Assembly (NCBI RefSeq): GCF_963678185.1
Contig: NZ_OY782757.1
Location: 930,001 to 994,000, forward strand
DNA length: 64,000 bases
Direction: 5' to 3'
Source: an uncultured Tolumonas sp.
Lineage (GTDB): Bacteria > Pseudomonadota > Gammaproteobacteria > Enterobacterales > Aeromonadaceae
Shown: piece by piece, positions 1 through 8,800 of the stretch
Layout of the letters: every line of letters starts with the position of its first letter
Numbering within the stretch: position 1 is the first letter of the stretch
Position numbers and translations under genes: made by a program
Notes under the pieces: model-generated
Told to the model about the DNA's origin: nothing
Database searches by the model: none
What the model saw: only the letters and a program-made list of their open reading frames with translations

Positions 1-131
1 AAACATATAAAAACCTGAATGGTATTATTTACAAAGACGAATATGTCCGCTGTGATGGTGAATGGCTGATATCTAAGCGTATTGCTCGTTTTACATGGCG
101 CGACCTCAGTGAATTAGTAATTCCACAATAA
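1..131 (+). CDS. NTF2/SnoaL-like protein, C-terminal fragment
   Basis: An open frame enters from the left edge and stops at a TAA at 129-131. The 42 visible residues end with a segment containing DGEWLISKR and FTWRDL, which resembles the last strands of nuclear transport factor 2 / SnoaL-like cone-fold proteins, where a charged residue-W-(K/L)I-R pattern is common. Its start lies outside the window, so full length and substrate are unknown. A perfect hairpin follows at once, so it is the last gene of its unit. Family call is from pattern memory of a short tail. Confidence 0.55.
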   Translation, partial: TYKNLNGIIYKDEYVRCDGEWLISKRIARFTWRDLSELVIPQ

Positions 132-135
132 ATTC

Positions 136-168
136 AAAGAGACGCTAACTCCATGTTAGCGTCTCTTT
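136..168 (+). terminator. rho-independent terminator
   Basis: Perfect 14-bp stem (136-149 with 155-168), loop TCCAT, starting 5 nt after the stop codon of the partial left-edge gene. The A-rich left foot and T-rich right foot could make it act in both directions. Confidence 0.8.
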
Positions 169-224
169 AATTATCAAATTTAAGTCAATTAACCATGCAC
201 ATATGTCGTTATTGTTGGAATTCA

Positions 225-285
225 CAATACGCAATACGCAATACGCAATACGCAATACGCAATACGCAATACGCAATACGCAATA
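225..285. repeat. heptanucleotide tandem repeat CAATACG
   Basis: Eight perfect copies of the 7-mer CAATACG run from 225 to 280, followed by a partial copy (caata). It lies about 30 bp beyond the 3' end of the AraC-family gene. Because the unit is 7 nt, copy-number change would shift any reading frame crossing it, but no supported gene does. Confidence 0.9.
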
Positions 286-314
286 GAATAAACAACATCT
301 CTAAAAACATTACT

Positions 315-1238
315 TTAATATCTATTTTTTTCTCGATACTCGCGGGGGGTGAGCCCCGTATCTTTCTTAAACAAACGAGCAAAATGACTTGGATTGGTAT
401 ATCCAACATTGTTAGCAATTACTAAAACCGTGAGTTTTGTTTCCCTTAACTGCTTCTTTGCTTCTTCAATTCGCAGACGAATAAAATACTGAGATGGTGG
501 TGTTCCCATCGCTTTCTTAAATAACCGATTGAAATGAAATTCACTCATCTGCGCTTGTTGTGCCAGTCGGGAAAGTCTGAATTCTTCAGCTAAATTGACT
601 TTCATCCAGTCAGTGATTTTTTTCAAAAGATAACGGGGTAATTTTGATGATAATTTAGTCGTGTTAGTAAATCGAATGTAGTTCCTGGCAAGATGAACAG
701 CAATGGATTGGCCAATTCCCTGAATGAACATTCGACTTGCTTCTTTCTGTTTTAATTCGCTCTGTAAACAAGTCAGAAGTTGAACCAGAAGTGGATCATT
801 AAACCCTGAAATATCCTGCATTTCTGCTTGTTTTGCCCTGTCTCCGTAAATGCTGATCAAGGCTTGTTCTACCAATGGCAAACTCAATATGACCAATAAC
901 ACTCGAAATGGTTCTTTGGAACTTCTACGCCATTGGAACTGATATGGCACAGCTGCTGTAGTCAAATATAATGAACCGGCTTTGATCTTACTTATCATCC
1001 ATTCATCATTTTCACCTTCCCGCTCCATTGTCTCTGCTTCACCAGACATGATCCAAACAAGGAAAGGCTCTGCTATGCCGGGCATATCATACTGTTCCAT
1101 TTCCGTATCAAGAGAAAACATGGATACCCGTACATCTTTCCATGCGTCCCCTTCTCCTCCTGCAATTTTCAGCCCGGCCGGATAAATTTCCAGTGATTCT
1201 GCGGATGTTAAATCTGGCACAGTTTGATGATGTTGCAT
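315..1238 (-). CDS. AraC-family transcriptional regulator (YqhC-like architecture)
   Basis: This 307-residue protein has an N-terminal ligand-sensing half (about residues 1-190) like the AraC_N domain of YqhC-type regulators, and a C-terminal double helix-turn-helix (about 205-305) with the typical LSRLAQQAQMS and VGYTNPSHFARLFKK helices and a final TGLTPREYR. Such proteins activate neighbouring oxidoreductase genes when aldehydes or similar electrophiles appear. It is transcribed divergently from the aldo/keto reductase at 1390, about 150 bp apart, which makes that gene the likely target. The effector is not deducible. Confidence 0.85.
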   Translation of the reverse strand: MQHHQTVPDLTSAESLEIYPAGLKIAGGEGDAWKDVRVSMFSLDTEMEQYDMPGIAEPFLVWIMSGEAETMEREGENDEWMISKIKAGSLYLTTAAVPYQFQWRRSSKEPFRVLLVILSLPLVEQALISIYGDRAKQAEMQDISGFNDPLLVQLLTCLQSELKQKEASRMFIQGIGQSIAVHLARNYIRFTNTTKLSSKLPRYLLKKITDWMKVNLAEEFRLSRLAQQAQMSEFHFNRLFKKAMGTPPSQYFIRLRIEEAKKQLRETKLTVLVIANNVGYTNPSHFARLFKKDTGLTPREYREKNRY

Positions 1239-1389
1239 AAATGCCCTATTGATTATGCTGAAATTGCTTATCTGAATTTTATAGCAAAATTAGCACACTT
1301 TTAGCAAAGCATAAGTCGATGGAAGCAGGCAATAAAATCTATATTAACCACGAACACGCACACCCCGAGGCGTCAAAGTACAGGTATTG

Positions 1390-2379
1390 ATGATGAAAAA
1401 AAGACAGTTAGGAAATAGTGGTCTCGAAGTATCCGCTTTAGGTATGGGAGTCATGAACCTGAGTTTTGGAACTGGTCAGGCGGTTGAAGAATTAGCTGCA
1501 ATTAGAGTCATTCATGAAGCAATCGACCGAGGGATCACCTTTTTTGATACAGCTCAAGCGTATGGTCCTTATACAAATGAAGTTTTACTGGGTAAGGCTC
1601 TGACACAACAGCGTCAACAAGCTATCGTCGCAACCAAATTTGGATTTAAATTGGAAAACGGTGCCATTGTAGGTGTGGATAGCCGCCCTGAAAATATTCG
1701 AGCTGTTGCGGAAGCCTCGTTGAAAAGCCTTCAGACTGATTACATTGATCTGTTCTATCAACACCGTATTGATCCAAGCGTACCCATTGAAGATGTTGTC
1801 GGAACATTAAAAGATCTGATTGTTGAAGGAAAAATCCGCCACTACGGACTTTCAGAAGTTGGTGCCGCTACGATTCGCAGAGCGCATGCAGTCCACCCTA
1901 TTGCGGCGGTTCAAAACCAATATTCTATTTGGACCCGTGAACCAGAAGCTGAAGTTATACCAGTTTGTGAAGAACTTGGTATTGGTTTTGTACCTTGGGG
2001 ACCACTCGGTACAGGATTCTTGACTGGAACCATTGATCCATCAACTAAATTTGATAGCAGCAACGATCTTCGGGCTAATTTCCCTCGCTTTACTCAAGAA
2101 GCAATGAAAGCAAACATGCCCGTAGTTGATATACTTCGAGCTATCGCTGCTCGTAAAAATGCAACCCCAGTTCAGGTTGCTTTAGCATGGCTATTAGCAC
2201 AGAAACCTTGGATTGTACCAATTCCTGGTATGGATAAGATTGAGTATATTTCTGATAATATTAAATCAGTTGAGCTTGAATTAACATCAGCTGACCTGCA
2301 AGAAATAGATAAACGTCTATCTGAAATTGACATTCAGGGCTCTCGACTGGATGAAGGCCTGTTGTCATTATCAGAATAA
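1390..2379 (+). CDS. aldo/keto reductase
   Basis: About 329 residues, an NADPH-dependent (alpha/beta)8-barrel reductase. The catalytic tetrad is visible: Asp and Tyr in DTAQAYGPY, Lys in VATKFG and His in YQHRID. The C-terminal PIPGMDKIEYISDN segment fits the cofactor site of the AKR family that includes general stress protein 69 and pyridoxal reductase-like enzymes. Three start codons lie in a row (TTG 1387, ATG 1390, ATG 1393); I use the first ATG. It is divergent from the AraC regulator and probably controlled by it. Substrate is likely a small carbonyl compound, by family only. Confidence 0.88.
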   Translation: MMKKRQLGNSGLEVSALGMGVMNLSFGTGQAVEELAAIRVIHEAIDRGITFFDTAQAYGPYTNEVLLGKALTQQRQQAIVATKFGFKLENGAIVGVDSRPENIRAVAEASLKSLQTDYIDLFYQHRIDPSVPIEDVVGTLKDLIVEGKIRHYGLSEVGAATIRRAHAVHPIAAVQNQYSIWTREPEAEVIPVCEELGIGFVPWGPLGTGFLTGTIDPSTKFDSSNDLRANFPRFTQEAMKANMPVVDILRAIAARKNATPVQVALAWLLAQKPWIVPIPGMDKIEYISDNIKSVELELTSADLQEIDKRLSEIDIQGSRLDEGLLSLSE

Positions 2380-2441
2380 TTACTTATTGAGGGTTGATTT
2401 CAGCCCTTAATTTTCATTCTTACCAAAATCAGGGCTTTTAT

Positions 2442-2813
2442 ATGGAAAATGAAAAAGAAGAGATCATTAAAACAATATCTATTTATCATGAAAGCATGGT
2501 TAATCAAGATATTGAAACATTAAGTGAAATTTTGAGTAGCGACTATTATTTAGTTCATATTACTGGCTATGTGCAACCTAAGAATGAATGGTTTCAAGTA
2601 ATGAAAGCAAGAACTTTTGACTATCATAACATCAATATCCAGGACTTAAATATTGAAGTTGCTGATAGTAAGTCAACAGCGACTGTGACAGGTGATGGTA
2701 TTTTTAAGGCAACTATTTATGGAATGGATCGCCCTTGGTATTTATGTTTTACTCTGCACTTAAACAAAAGAGATAATAAGTGGACAATTTCTTACGCTGA
2801 GTATTCAAACTAA
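2442..2813 (+). CDS. nuclear transport factor 2 family (SnoaL-like) protein
   Basis: A 123-residue protein with the cone-shaped NTF2/SnoaL-like pattern: an N-terminal helix pair (EEIIKTISIYHESMVNQD), a middle segment LSSDYYLVHITGY and C-terminal strands ending KWTISYAEYSN. Members are small enzymes or ligand-binding proteins, often in oxidoreductase loci. It follows the aldo/keto reductase by about 60 bp on the same strand and is probably co-transcribed. The ATG at 2442 is preferred because upstream in-frame codons run through the intergenic space. Exact reaction unknown. Confidence 0.7.
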   Translation: MENEKEEIIKTISIYHESMVNQDIETLSEILSSDYYLVHITGYVQPKNEWFQVMKARTFDYHNINIQDLNIEVADSKSTATVTGDGIFKATIYGMDRPWYLCFTLHLNKRDNKWTISYAEYSN

Positions 2814-2843
2814 AAAAGAGAGACTGTTGTGTCTCTCTTTTTT
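2812..2843. terminator. bidirectional rho-independent terminator
   Basis: A 13-bp stem (2812-2824 with 2831-2843) with an A6 left foot and T6 right foot lies between two convergent genes, so it can terminate transcription from both sides. Confidence 0.88.
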
Positions 2844-2848
2844 ATTGA

Positions 2849-3697
2849 TTAATCTCTTACAAAACTACTCATCCATTTCACAATTTCCGGATCTCGGTGT
2901 GAAAAGAATGAACTTTCTTTTTTATCTATCGCCTTTAACAAATCCATATCTGATTCTGAAATTTCGAAATCGAATACATCAAAATTTTCTGCCATTCTTA
3001 CACGTTTTGATGATTTAGGGATCACAACTATGTCGCGTTGAATTAATGAGCGCAACACCACCTGCGCAACTGTTTTCTGATATTTACTTGCCAATGAAGC
3101 AATTATGTCATTTTCAAATAAATTGTTTTTACCTTCAGCGAAGGGCGCCCATGCCTCTGCCTGAACACCATTCGCTTTCATATAATTTACATCATCAAAG
3201 CGTTGATGAAATGGATGAATTTCAATTTGGTTAACGGCCGGAGGGATCTCATTGTAAACCATTAAATCGACTAATCGATCCATCTGGAAGTTACTGACAC
3301 CAATTGCTTTAATTCTTCCTTCTTTATACAGTTTTTCCATTGCTCGCCATGAACCATACACGTCATTAAATGGCTGATGGATTAGATATAAATCAAGATA
3401 ATCCAATTGTAACTTCTCTAAGGATTTATCAAAGGCTCTTAGTGTATTTTCATAGCCGGTATCTTTGATCCAAAGTTTTGTCGTAATGAACATGTCTTCA
3501 CGTTTAACATTACTCGCTTTAATTGCATTGCCGACAGCGGTTTCATTTCTATATGCAGATGCCGTATCAATTAAGCGGTAACCGACCTCAAATGCGTCAA
3601 GCACAGCTCGCTCACATTCGGTCTGATCTTCAATTTGATATACGCCGAACCCTAAAATTGGCATATCAACATCATTATTTAGCTTTACTGTTTTCAT
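2849..3697 (-). CDS. aldo/keto reductase, 2,5-diketo-gluconate reductase type
   Basis: A 282-residue aldo/keto reductase of the DkgA/AKR5 type. The N-terminal signature (NDVDMPILGFGVYQI), the tetrad residues in DTASAYRNE, TTKLW and LYLIHQP, and the late VIPKSSKRVRMAENFDVFDF segment that binds the NADPH 2'-phosphate are all present. Enzymes of this group reduce methylglyoxal, short aldehydes and diketo-gluconate. It converges on the NTF2-like gene. Association with an iron-type alcohol dehydrogenase nearby recalls the E. coli yqhD-dkgA pairing, though gene order differs. Confidence 0.88.
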   Translation of the reverse strand: MKTVKLNNDVDMPILGFGVYQIEDQTECERAVLDAFEVGYRLIDTASAYRNETAVGNAIKASNVKREDMFITTKLWIKDTGYENTLRAFDKSLEKLQLDYLDLYLIHQPFNDVYGSWRAMEKLYKEGRIKAIGVSNFQMDRLVDLMVYNEIPPAVNQIEIHPFHQRFDDVNYMKANGVQAEAWAPFAEGKNNLFENDIIASLASKYQKTVAQVVLRSLIQRDIVVIPKSSKRVRMAENFDVFDFEISESDMDLLKAIDKKESSFFSHRDPEIVKWMSSFVRD

Positions 3698-3815
3698 ATA
3701 TACCTCTTTATTGTAAACGAAGCATCTATATTAATGTCGTTGAATGTATTATTTAGATAACTATTACTGAGATAATAGTACTGGATAATCTCATGATTTA
3801 TTAAAATGACCATTA

Positions 3816-4730
3816 CTATTGAATATTAACCTTTCGCATATATTCAACAATTTCGTCATATAACAATCGAACCCGCATCGGCACAGGACCTCTCTGGGGT
3901 CGATAAACATAAACATCCCAAGGGTTTGGGTCATAGTCTTTTAATATTTGGACTAATTTTTTTTGTTGAATATCCTCTTTCACCATCCAATCCGATAACT
4001 GGCCAAACCCAAGACCATCTAAGACAGCCAAATATTCCACTTCTGGATCATCAGTTCTAAATACAACATTGTCAGGGTGAAATTCAACATCATTCGCGAA
4101 CATCCATGCCCAACCTCGTCCTGAATTAAAATCGATGGACTCAACGGCGGGTAATTTCTTTAGATCATAAATGTTTTTAGGAATACCATGTTTCTCAATA
4201 ATTCCAGGTGCTGCAACAATATTAAAACAAACCTCATTGACTTTTTTCACAATAAAGCCATTGTTTTTGATGCGCCCGACTCTGATCCCTATATCAATTT
4301 GCTCATCTACCAAATGACTGAAACTATTTGATGACCGTAGGTCAATTTGTATTTGTGGGTATTTGTTTTTGAAGTCTCTCAACAATGGATAGAGGTAATC
4401 TCTTCCTATTGTGTTCGGCGTTGTTAAAGTGACAGTGCCACTTAATTCATCTTGATTTGCTTGTTGCTTTCCCAATTGAAAAACGTCATTCACCACATCA
4501 AGCGCATGACGAGCACTCGAAAGGAGCTGTTCTCCAAATTTAGTGATTTTAATTGTTCTGGTATTCCGATGAAATAAAAGCTCGCCATAGGTATCCTCCA
4601 GTGATTTAATCACTCGGGAAACTGTTTGAGGGGACATAGTTAATTTTACAGATGCATCTCTGAATGTTTTTGAGTCAGCAGCAACAACAAATACACGTAA
4701 TAATTCTGTTTTAGAAAGCATCAATGTCAT
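3816..4730 (-). CDS. LysR-family transcriptional regulator
   Basis: LysR regulator with an N-terminal winged helix (about residues 4-62, LLRVFVVAADSKTFRDASVKL and TVSRVIKSLED) and a C-terminal periplasmic-binding-protein-like effector domain. The open frame extends to 4802, but the usual LysR beginning places the start at the ATG at 4730 or 4721. It is divergent from the alcohol dehydrogenase at 4937, the classic arrangement for LysR control of the adjacent gene. Inducer unknown. Confidence 0.85.
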   Translation of the reverse strand: MTLMLSKTELLRVFVVAADSKTFRDASVKLTMSPQTVSRVIKSLEDTYGELLFHRNTRTIKITKFGEQLLSSARHALDVVNDVFQLGKQQANQDELSGTVTLTTPNTIGRDYLYPLLRDFKNKYPQIQIDLRSSNSFSHLVDEQIDIGIRVGRIKNNGFIVKKVNEVCFNIVAAPGIIEKHGIPKNIYDLKKLPAVESIDFNSGRGWAWMFANDVEFHPDNVVFRTDDPEVEYLAVLDGLGFGQLSDWMVKEDIQQKKLVQILKDYDPNPWDVYVYRPQRGPVPMRVRLLYDEIVEYMRKVNIQ

Positions 4731-4936
4731 CCAAAGACTTATAACTTTGTGACAAATAACACCATGTTTCGGCTGTAACAACAATAGCAAATAACTGAAC
4801 ACATTTATGAGTAATATTCATGAATACGCCCCGCCATTATCTCATTAATCGAGATTATCAATCACGATTATATTTATTTTTATCTTCATGGAATTTTAAT
4901 TAAATGAAGCCACATCGATAATAAGAGGTACTCACT

Positions 4937-6085
4937 GTGCACAATTTCACTTTTCATAACCCAACAATCCTTGATTTTGGAAAAGATAAAGAACAGCAGA
5001 TCGGCCAACATCTGGCTGGTTTTGGCATCAAAAAAGTTCTGCTCACGTTTGGCAGTGACCGTATCAAAAAGGATGGTTTGTTCAATATAGTGACTACATC
5101 ACTAAGCACGCATGGCATTGAATTCGTTGAGTGTGGTGGCATTATCAGTAATCCTGTACTGACCAAAGTTTATGAAGGCATCGAGATCGCTAAAAGCAAT
5201 CGTGTAGATGCTGTATTGAGTGTTGGCGGCGGTTCTGTATTAGATAGTTCAAAAGCAATCGCGGCTGGTGTGCGATACGAAGGGGATGTTTGGGATCTGT
5301 TTTTAGGTAAAAGCCCTATTTCAGATGCGCTGCCTATTTTTGACATTCTGACACTGGCAGCAACAGGCAGTGAAATGAACTGCGGTGCCGTGGTTACTAA
5401 CGAAAAAACAAAACAGAAATATGCGATCAACGCACCGGCTCTCTTTCCAAAAGTATCGGTAGTCAACCCAGCCCTGATGCAGACTGTGACAAAAGATTAT
5501 CTGGTCTATTCAGCCGCAGACATTATTGCTCATACTATCGAGGGTTACTTCACCGCTACCGTGCAGCCACATTTTCAATCGCGCCTGGTTGAATCCATCA
5601 TTAAAACAGTCATGGAAACCACTGAGTTACTCATTGCCGATCCACTGAATTATGGAGCACGCAGCGAGTTTGCCTGGGCATCAACACAAGCACTGAATGG
5701 TTTGATCTACTCTGGCACCACAGGTTTCAGTTATCCGAACCATATGATCGAACACTCTTTATCTGCACTTTATAACGTGCCTCATGGAGCTGGGCTATCG
5801 GTTGTCATGCCTGCCTGGATGAAATGGTATCACTCCCGAAACCCTGAGCAATTCACCCGTTTTGCAAAAGAAGTATTTGGTGTTTCAACTGCACAAGATG
5901 GTATTGCGGCATTTGAAGACTGGCTGAATAAGGTTGGCACACCAACAAAACTGGGGCAATTCGGCATTGATAAATCCGAAGCATCTACCATCCTTGAAAA
6001 TGTGCTTGAACATGCCAGCTATTTCGGGATTGCGGATATATATACAAAAGAAGTCATGACTGAAATTCTGAATAACGCCTTCTAA
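4937..6085 (+). CDS. iron-containing alcohol dehydrogenase (YqhD/butanol dehydrogenase family)
   Basis: A 382-residue group III alcohol dehydrogenase. It shows the dinucleotide-binding VLSVGGGSVLDSSKAIAAG motif (about residue 94), the TGSEMN segment, and metal ligands Asp and His in AADIIAHTIEG plus two histidines in NHMIEHSLSALYNVPHGAG. YqhD-type enzymes reduce toxic aldehydes with NADPH. Translation starts at GTG 4937 behind an AAGAGG ribosome binding site. A hairpin terminator follows. It is probably regulated by the divergent LysR gene. Confidence 0.9.
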   Translation: MHNFTFHNPTILDFGKDKEQQIGQHLAGFGIKKVLLTFGSDRIKKDGLFNIVTTSLSTHGIEFVECGGIISNPVLTKVYEGIEIAKSNRVDAVLSVGGGSVLDSSKAIAAGVRYEGDVWDLFLGKSPISDALPIFDILTLAATGSEMNCGAVVTNEKTKQKYAINAPALFPKVSVVNPALMQTVTKDYLVYSAADIIAHTIEGYFTATVQPHFQSRLVESIIKTVMETTELLIADPLNYGARSEFAWASTQALNGLIYSGTTGFSYPNHMIEHSLSALYNVPHGAGLSVVMPAWMKWYHSRNPEQFTRFAKEVFGVSTAQDGIAAFEDWLNKVGTPTKLGQFGIDKSEASTILENVLEHASYFGIADIYTKEVMTEILNNAF

Positions 6086-6104
6086 TTGATCCAATCTTAT
6101 TTAT

Positions 6105-6135
6105 GGCGCTAATCATCATTGATAGCGCCTTTTTT
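6105..6135 (+). terminator. rho-independent terminator
   Basis: GGCGCTA (6105-6111) pairs with TAGCGCC (6123-6129), followed by T6. It closes the alcohol dehydrogenase transcript. Confidence 0.82.
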
Positions 6136-6187
6136 ATTGTTACCACAAATTCCGTTAACAATACTGCAACAACTAAAGAGATCTATT

Positions 6188-7567
6188 ATGCAAAAAAAAT
6201 TTAATGCGTCACAAATGACGTTATTTATATTGTTAACGAGTTATTCCATGTTAGTGATTGATAATTCGATTGTTATTACCGGGCTTCCAACCATTCAGTC
6301 TCAGCTCGCGTTTACCCCTGAAAAATTATCATGGGTACAAAATGCCTATATGCTCTGTTTCGGTGGTTTTATGCTACTCGGCGCAAGAGCAGGAGACCTG
6401 TTCGGTAGTCTTAAAGTGTTTATGTTCGGTCTTTTGATCTTTACCGCGTCTTCACTTTTGATAAGCCTTTCTACTTCAGCTAATTTGCTAATTCTTGCCA
6501 GAGCAATTCAAGGCTTAGGCGCAGCAATCCTATCCCCAGCGACACTGACATTATTGACTAAAAACTTCAGCGAGGGAGCTGAGCGCAACAGAGCACTTGG
6601 TTGGTATGGCGCAATCGGTGGTATTACTGCAAGCTTAGGGTTAGTGGCAGGCGGTGTAATTGCCAACTATATTTCATGGCGCGCAGGTTTTTTCATCAAC
6701 GTTCCCATCGGTATCTATCTAATGATAGTTGCACCAAAATACATTTCTGAAACAGAACGCCATCACGGTAAACTTGATTTATTGGGAGCCATATTGTCAA
6801 TAATTAGTATGGTTTCATTAGTGTACGCATTAATTAATGCCGCTGAAGTCGGTTTCGATAATACCTACACAGAAATATTATTCACTGTTTTTGCTTTATC
6901 TATTTTTATTTTCATTCAACTCGAAAGAAAAATTGAACGCCCACTTCTACCATTGCATATCTTTTCAAATAAAGTCCGAAGTGGTGCTTATATTGCTCGG
7001 TTGCTCTTTACTGGTTCAGCAATGGGGTTCTTTTTTTATACAACCCAATACTTACAAACCATTTTACAACTGAATGCGTTTCAAGCCGGAATTGCCTTTT
7101 TCCCATCCATGATCGTAAATTTTTTAGGGGCTTTAGTCGCACCTCGTTTTGCACGAAAATTTGGTAATACCAACGTTCTATTAAGCACAATTTTCATCTC
7201 ATTTATTGGGATGTTTTTACTGGGATTAGGTGTCGTTACAACGCATTTTTGGCTTGGCATTATGTTTCCCATGATCCTTGTTGGTTCTGGCATGGGGGCA
7301 TCAATGGCGCTGTTAACCGTCTTTGGTGTTAGCAAAATTGCATCTGAAGATGCTGGGGCCGCATCTGGCGTTGTTGGTGTTGCACATCAAATAGGCGGCG
7401 CGCTGGGCATAGCACTACTTGTCGTTGTCTCTTCATTTTCAATGCATTCATCTGCCTCAGTAAACACTGGTTCTCTGTTACAAGGAATGAGTGATGCAAT
7501 GTTTGCAGCCAGTGTTTTACTGGCCATGTCCTTCGTTGTCGTTTATTCATTCGTACCAAAAAAATGA
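6188..7567 (+). CDS. MFS transporter, DHA2 drug:H+ antiporter type
   Basis: About 459 residues with many hydrophobic segments, consistent with the 14-helix DHA2 family. Visible family signatures are DNSIVITGLPTIQ in the first helix region, a GARAGDLFG loop motif and the motif-C-like stretch WYGAIGGITASLGLVAGG. It likely exports amphipathic toxins or dyes using proton motive force. The ATG at 6188 has a good AAAGAG ribosome binding site. It sits between two oxidoreductases, suggesting export of reaction products or co-selected xenobiotics. Confidence 0.87.
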   Translation: MQKKFNASQMTLFILLTSYSMLVIDNSIVITGLPTIQSQLAFTPEKLSWVQNAYMLCFGGFMLLGARAGDLFGSLKVFMFGLLIFTASSLLISLSTSANLLILARAIQGLGAAILSPATLTLLTKNFSEGAERNRALGWYGAIGGITASLGLVAGGVIANYISWRAGFFINVPIGIYLMIVAPKYISETERHHGKLDLLGAILSIISMVSLVYALINAAEVGFDNTYTEILFTVFALSIFIFIQLERKIERPLLPLHIFSNKVRSGAYIARLLFTGSAMGFFFYTTQYLQTILQLNAFQAGIAFFPSMIVNFLGALVAPRFARKFGNTNVLLSTIFISFIGMFLLGLGVVTTHFWLGIMFPMILVGSGMGASMALLTVFGVSKIASEDAGAASGVVGVAHQIGGALGIALLVVVSSFSMHSSASVNTGSLLQGMSDAMFAASVLLAMSFVVVYSFVPKK

Positions 7568-7682
7568 TGAATATGTCTCATAAGAGCTATCGGAAATCTG
7601 GTCATGAATAAATGGGAATTAAGATTAATAATCTTGTGATGAGTAGAAATAAAAACATTAATCATCGAGAGGTCAGATACAG

Positions 7683-8513
7683 ATGAATAACAAAGAAGTA
7701 GTGATTTTAGCTGGTGCAGGTCAAATAGGAATGGCGATTGCCAGACGAGTCAGTTTTGGAAAAAAACTAATTATTGGTGATAAAAATCCAGACAACGCGA
7801 AAAACATCGCAAAAATAATGAATGATGCAGGCTTCGATGTTGAAGCAATTGAAATGGATTTATCATCCAGAGCATCCATCAAACAAATGATTGCTAAGTC
7901 GAAAGAATATGGCGACATTACTATGCTAATTAATTCTGCTGGTGTATCGCCAAGTCAGGCATCCACAGAAGTTGTGTTGAAAGTTGATTTATATGGTACT
8001 GCCGTTTTACTCGAGGAGGTTGGTAAAGAAATTGCCTCTGGCGGTGTTGGGGTCACGATATCAAGTCAATCCGGTCACCGGATGCCAGCACTTACCCCTG
8101 AAATTGATGCACAACTAGCTTTAACACCAACCGAAGAACTGCTTGATCTAGAGGTTTTACAACCACAAAACATCAAAGACTCACTTCATGCATATCAAAT
8201 GGCCAAGCGCTGTAATGTTAAACGCGTTATGGCTGAAGCTGTGAAATGGGGTGAACGAGGTGCTCGCATTAACTCGATTTCTCCCGGTATTGTCGTAACG
8301 CCATTAGCTATTGATGAATTCAATGGTCCAAGAGGTGATTTCTATAAAAATATGTTCGCAAAATGCCCATCCGGTCGCCCGGGAACCGCAGACGAAATTG
8401 CTAATCTTGCAGAGTTGTTGATGAGCCCACAAGGTGCATTTATTACTGGCGCTGATTTCTTAATCGATGGTGGTGCGACTGCATCCTACTTTTATGGCCC
8501 GTTAAAACCATAA
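7683..8513 (+). CDS. SDR family oxidoreductase
   Basis: A 276-residue short-chain dehydrogenase/reductase. The Rossmann motif is a variant (AGAGQIGMAIARR), followed by the NSAGVS strand, a catalytic Ser in TISSQSG and the YQMAK Tyr-x-x-x-Lys pair. The C-terminal TGADFLIDGG is typical of classical SDRs. An insertion between the Ser and Tyr (about residues 125-165) is longer than usual. Same strand as the upstream exporter with 115 bp between. Substrate unknown. Confidence 0.88.
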   Translation: MNNKEVVILAGAGQIGMAIARRVSFGKKLIIGDKNPDNAKNIAKIMNDAGFDVEAIEMDLSSRASIKQMIAKSKEYGDITMLINSAGVSPSQASTEVVLKVDLYGTAVLLEEVGKEIASGGVGVTISSQSGHRMPALTPEIDAQLALTPTEELLDLEVLQPQNIKDSLHAYQMAKRCNVKRVMAEAVKWGERGARINSISPGIVVTPLAIDEFNGPRGDFYKNMFAKCPSGRPGTADEIANLAELLMSPQGAFITGADFLIDGGATASYFYGPLKP

Positions 8514-8599
8514 GATCAAACTGCAATCAAACGAGTAGTTAACGTCTTTGCTAGCATTGAGTTCGTTCTTATATTTAATTTTTCTTAAAAAAGAAACCG

Positions 8600-8650
8600 G
8601 CCATACACTCATGAAAACAACTCATAAGTGTATGGCGTTTTCGCCGGATT
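8600..8650 (+). terminator. probable terminator hairpin
   Basis: GCCATACACT (8600-8609) pairs perfectly with AGTGTATGGC (8637-8646), followed by GTTTT. The loop is long (27 nt) and the T-run short, so this is a weaker terminator candidate downstream of the SDR gene. Confidence 0.5.
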
Positions 8651-8800
8651 ATGTCTGGTTTGTTTCTTGGTATCCTCTCGAATAAGATTTGGTTTTTATT
8701 TGCACAGATGAAAACCAACTATTTCTAATTACTCATTCAGGTCACTCATTCACCGAATGTTTTAGTCAATAGATGTGATAATTATATCAATAGGGTTTTC

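Noticed and set aside
225..285. Heptamers as replication origin iterons
   Set aside because: No rep gene, no DnaA boxes seen nearby, and the unit is too short for typical iterons.
195..425. ORF made of the heptamer repeat
   Set aside because: The protein is a translated tandem repeat (YAIRNTQ units) with no ribosome binding site and overlaps the AraC gene on the other strand.
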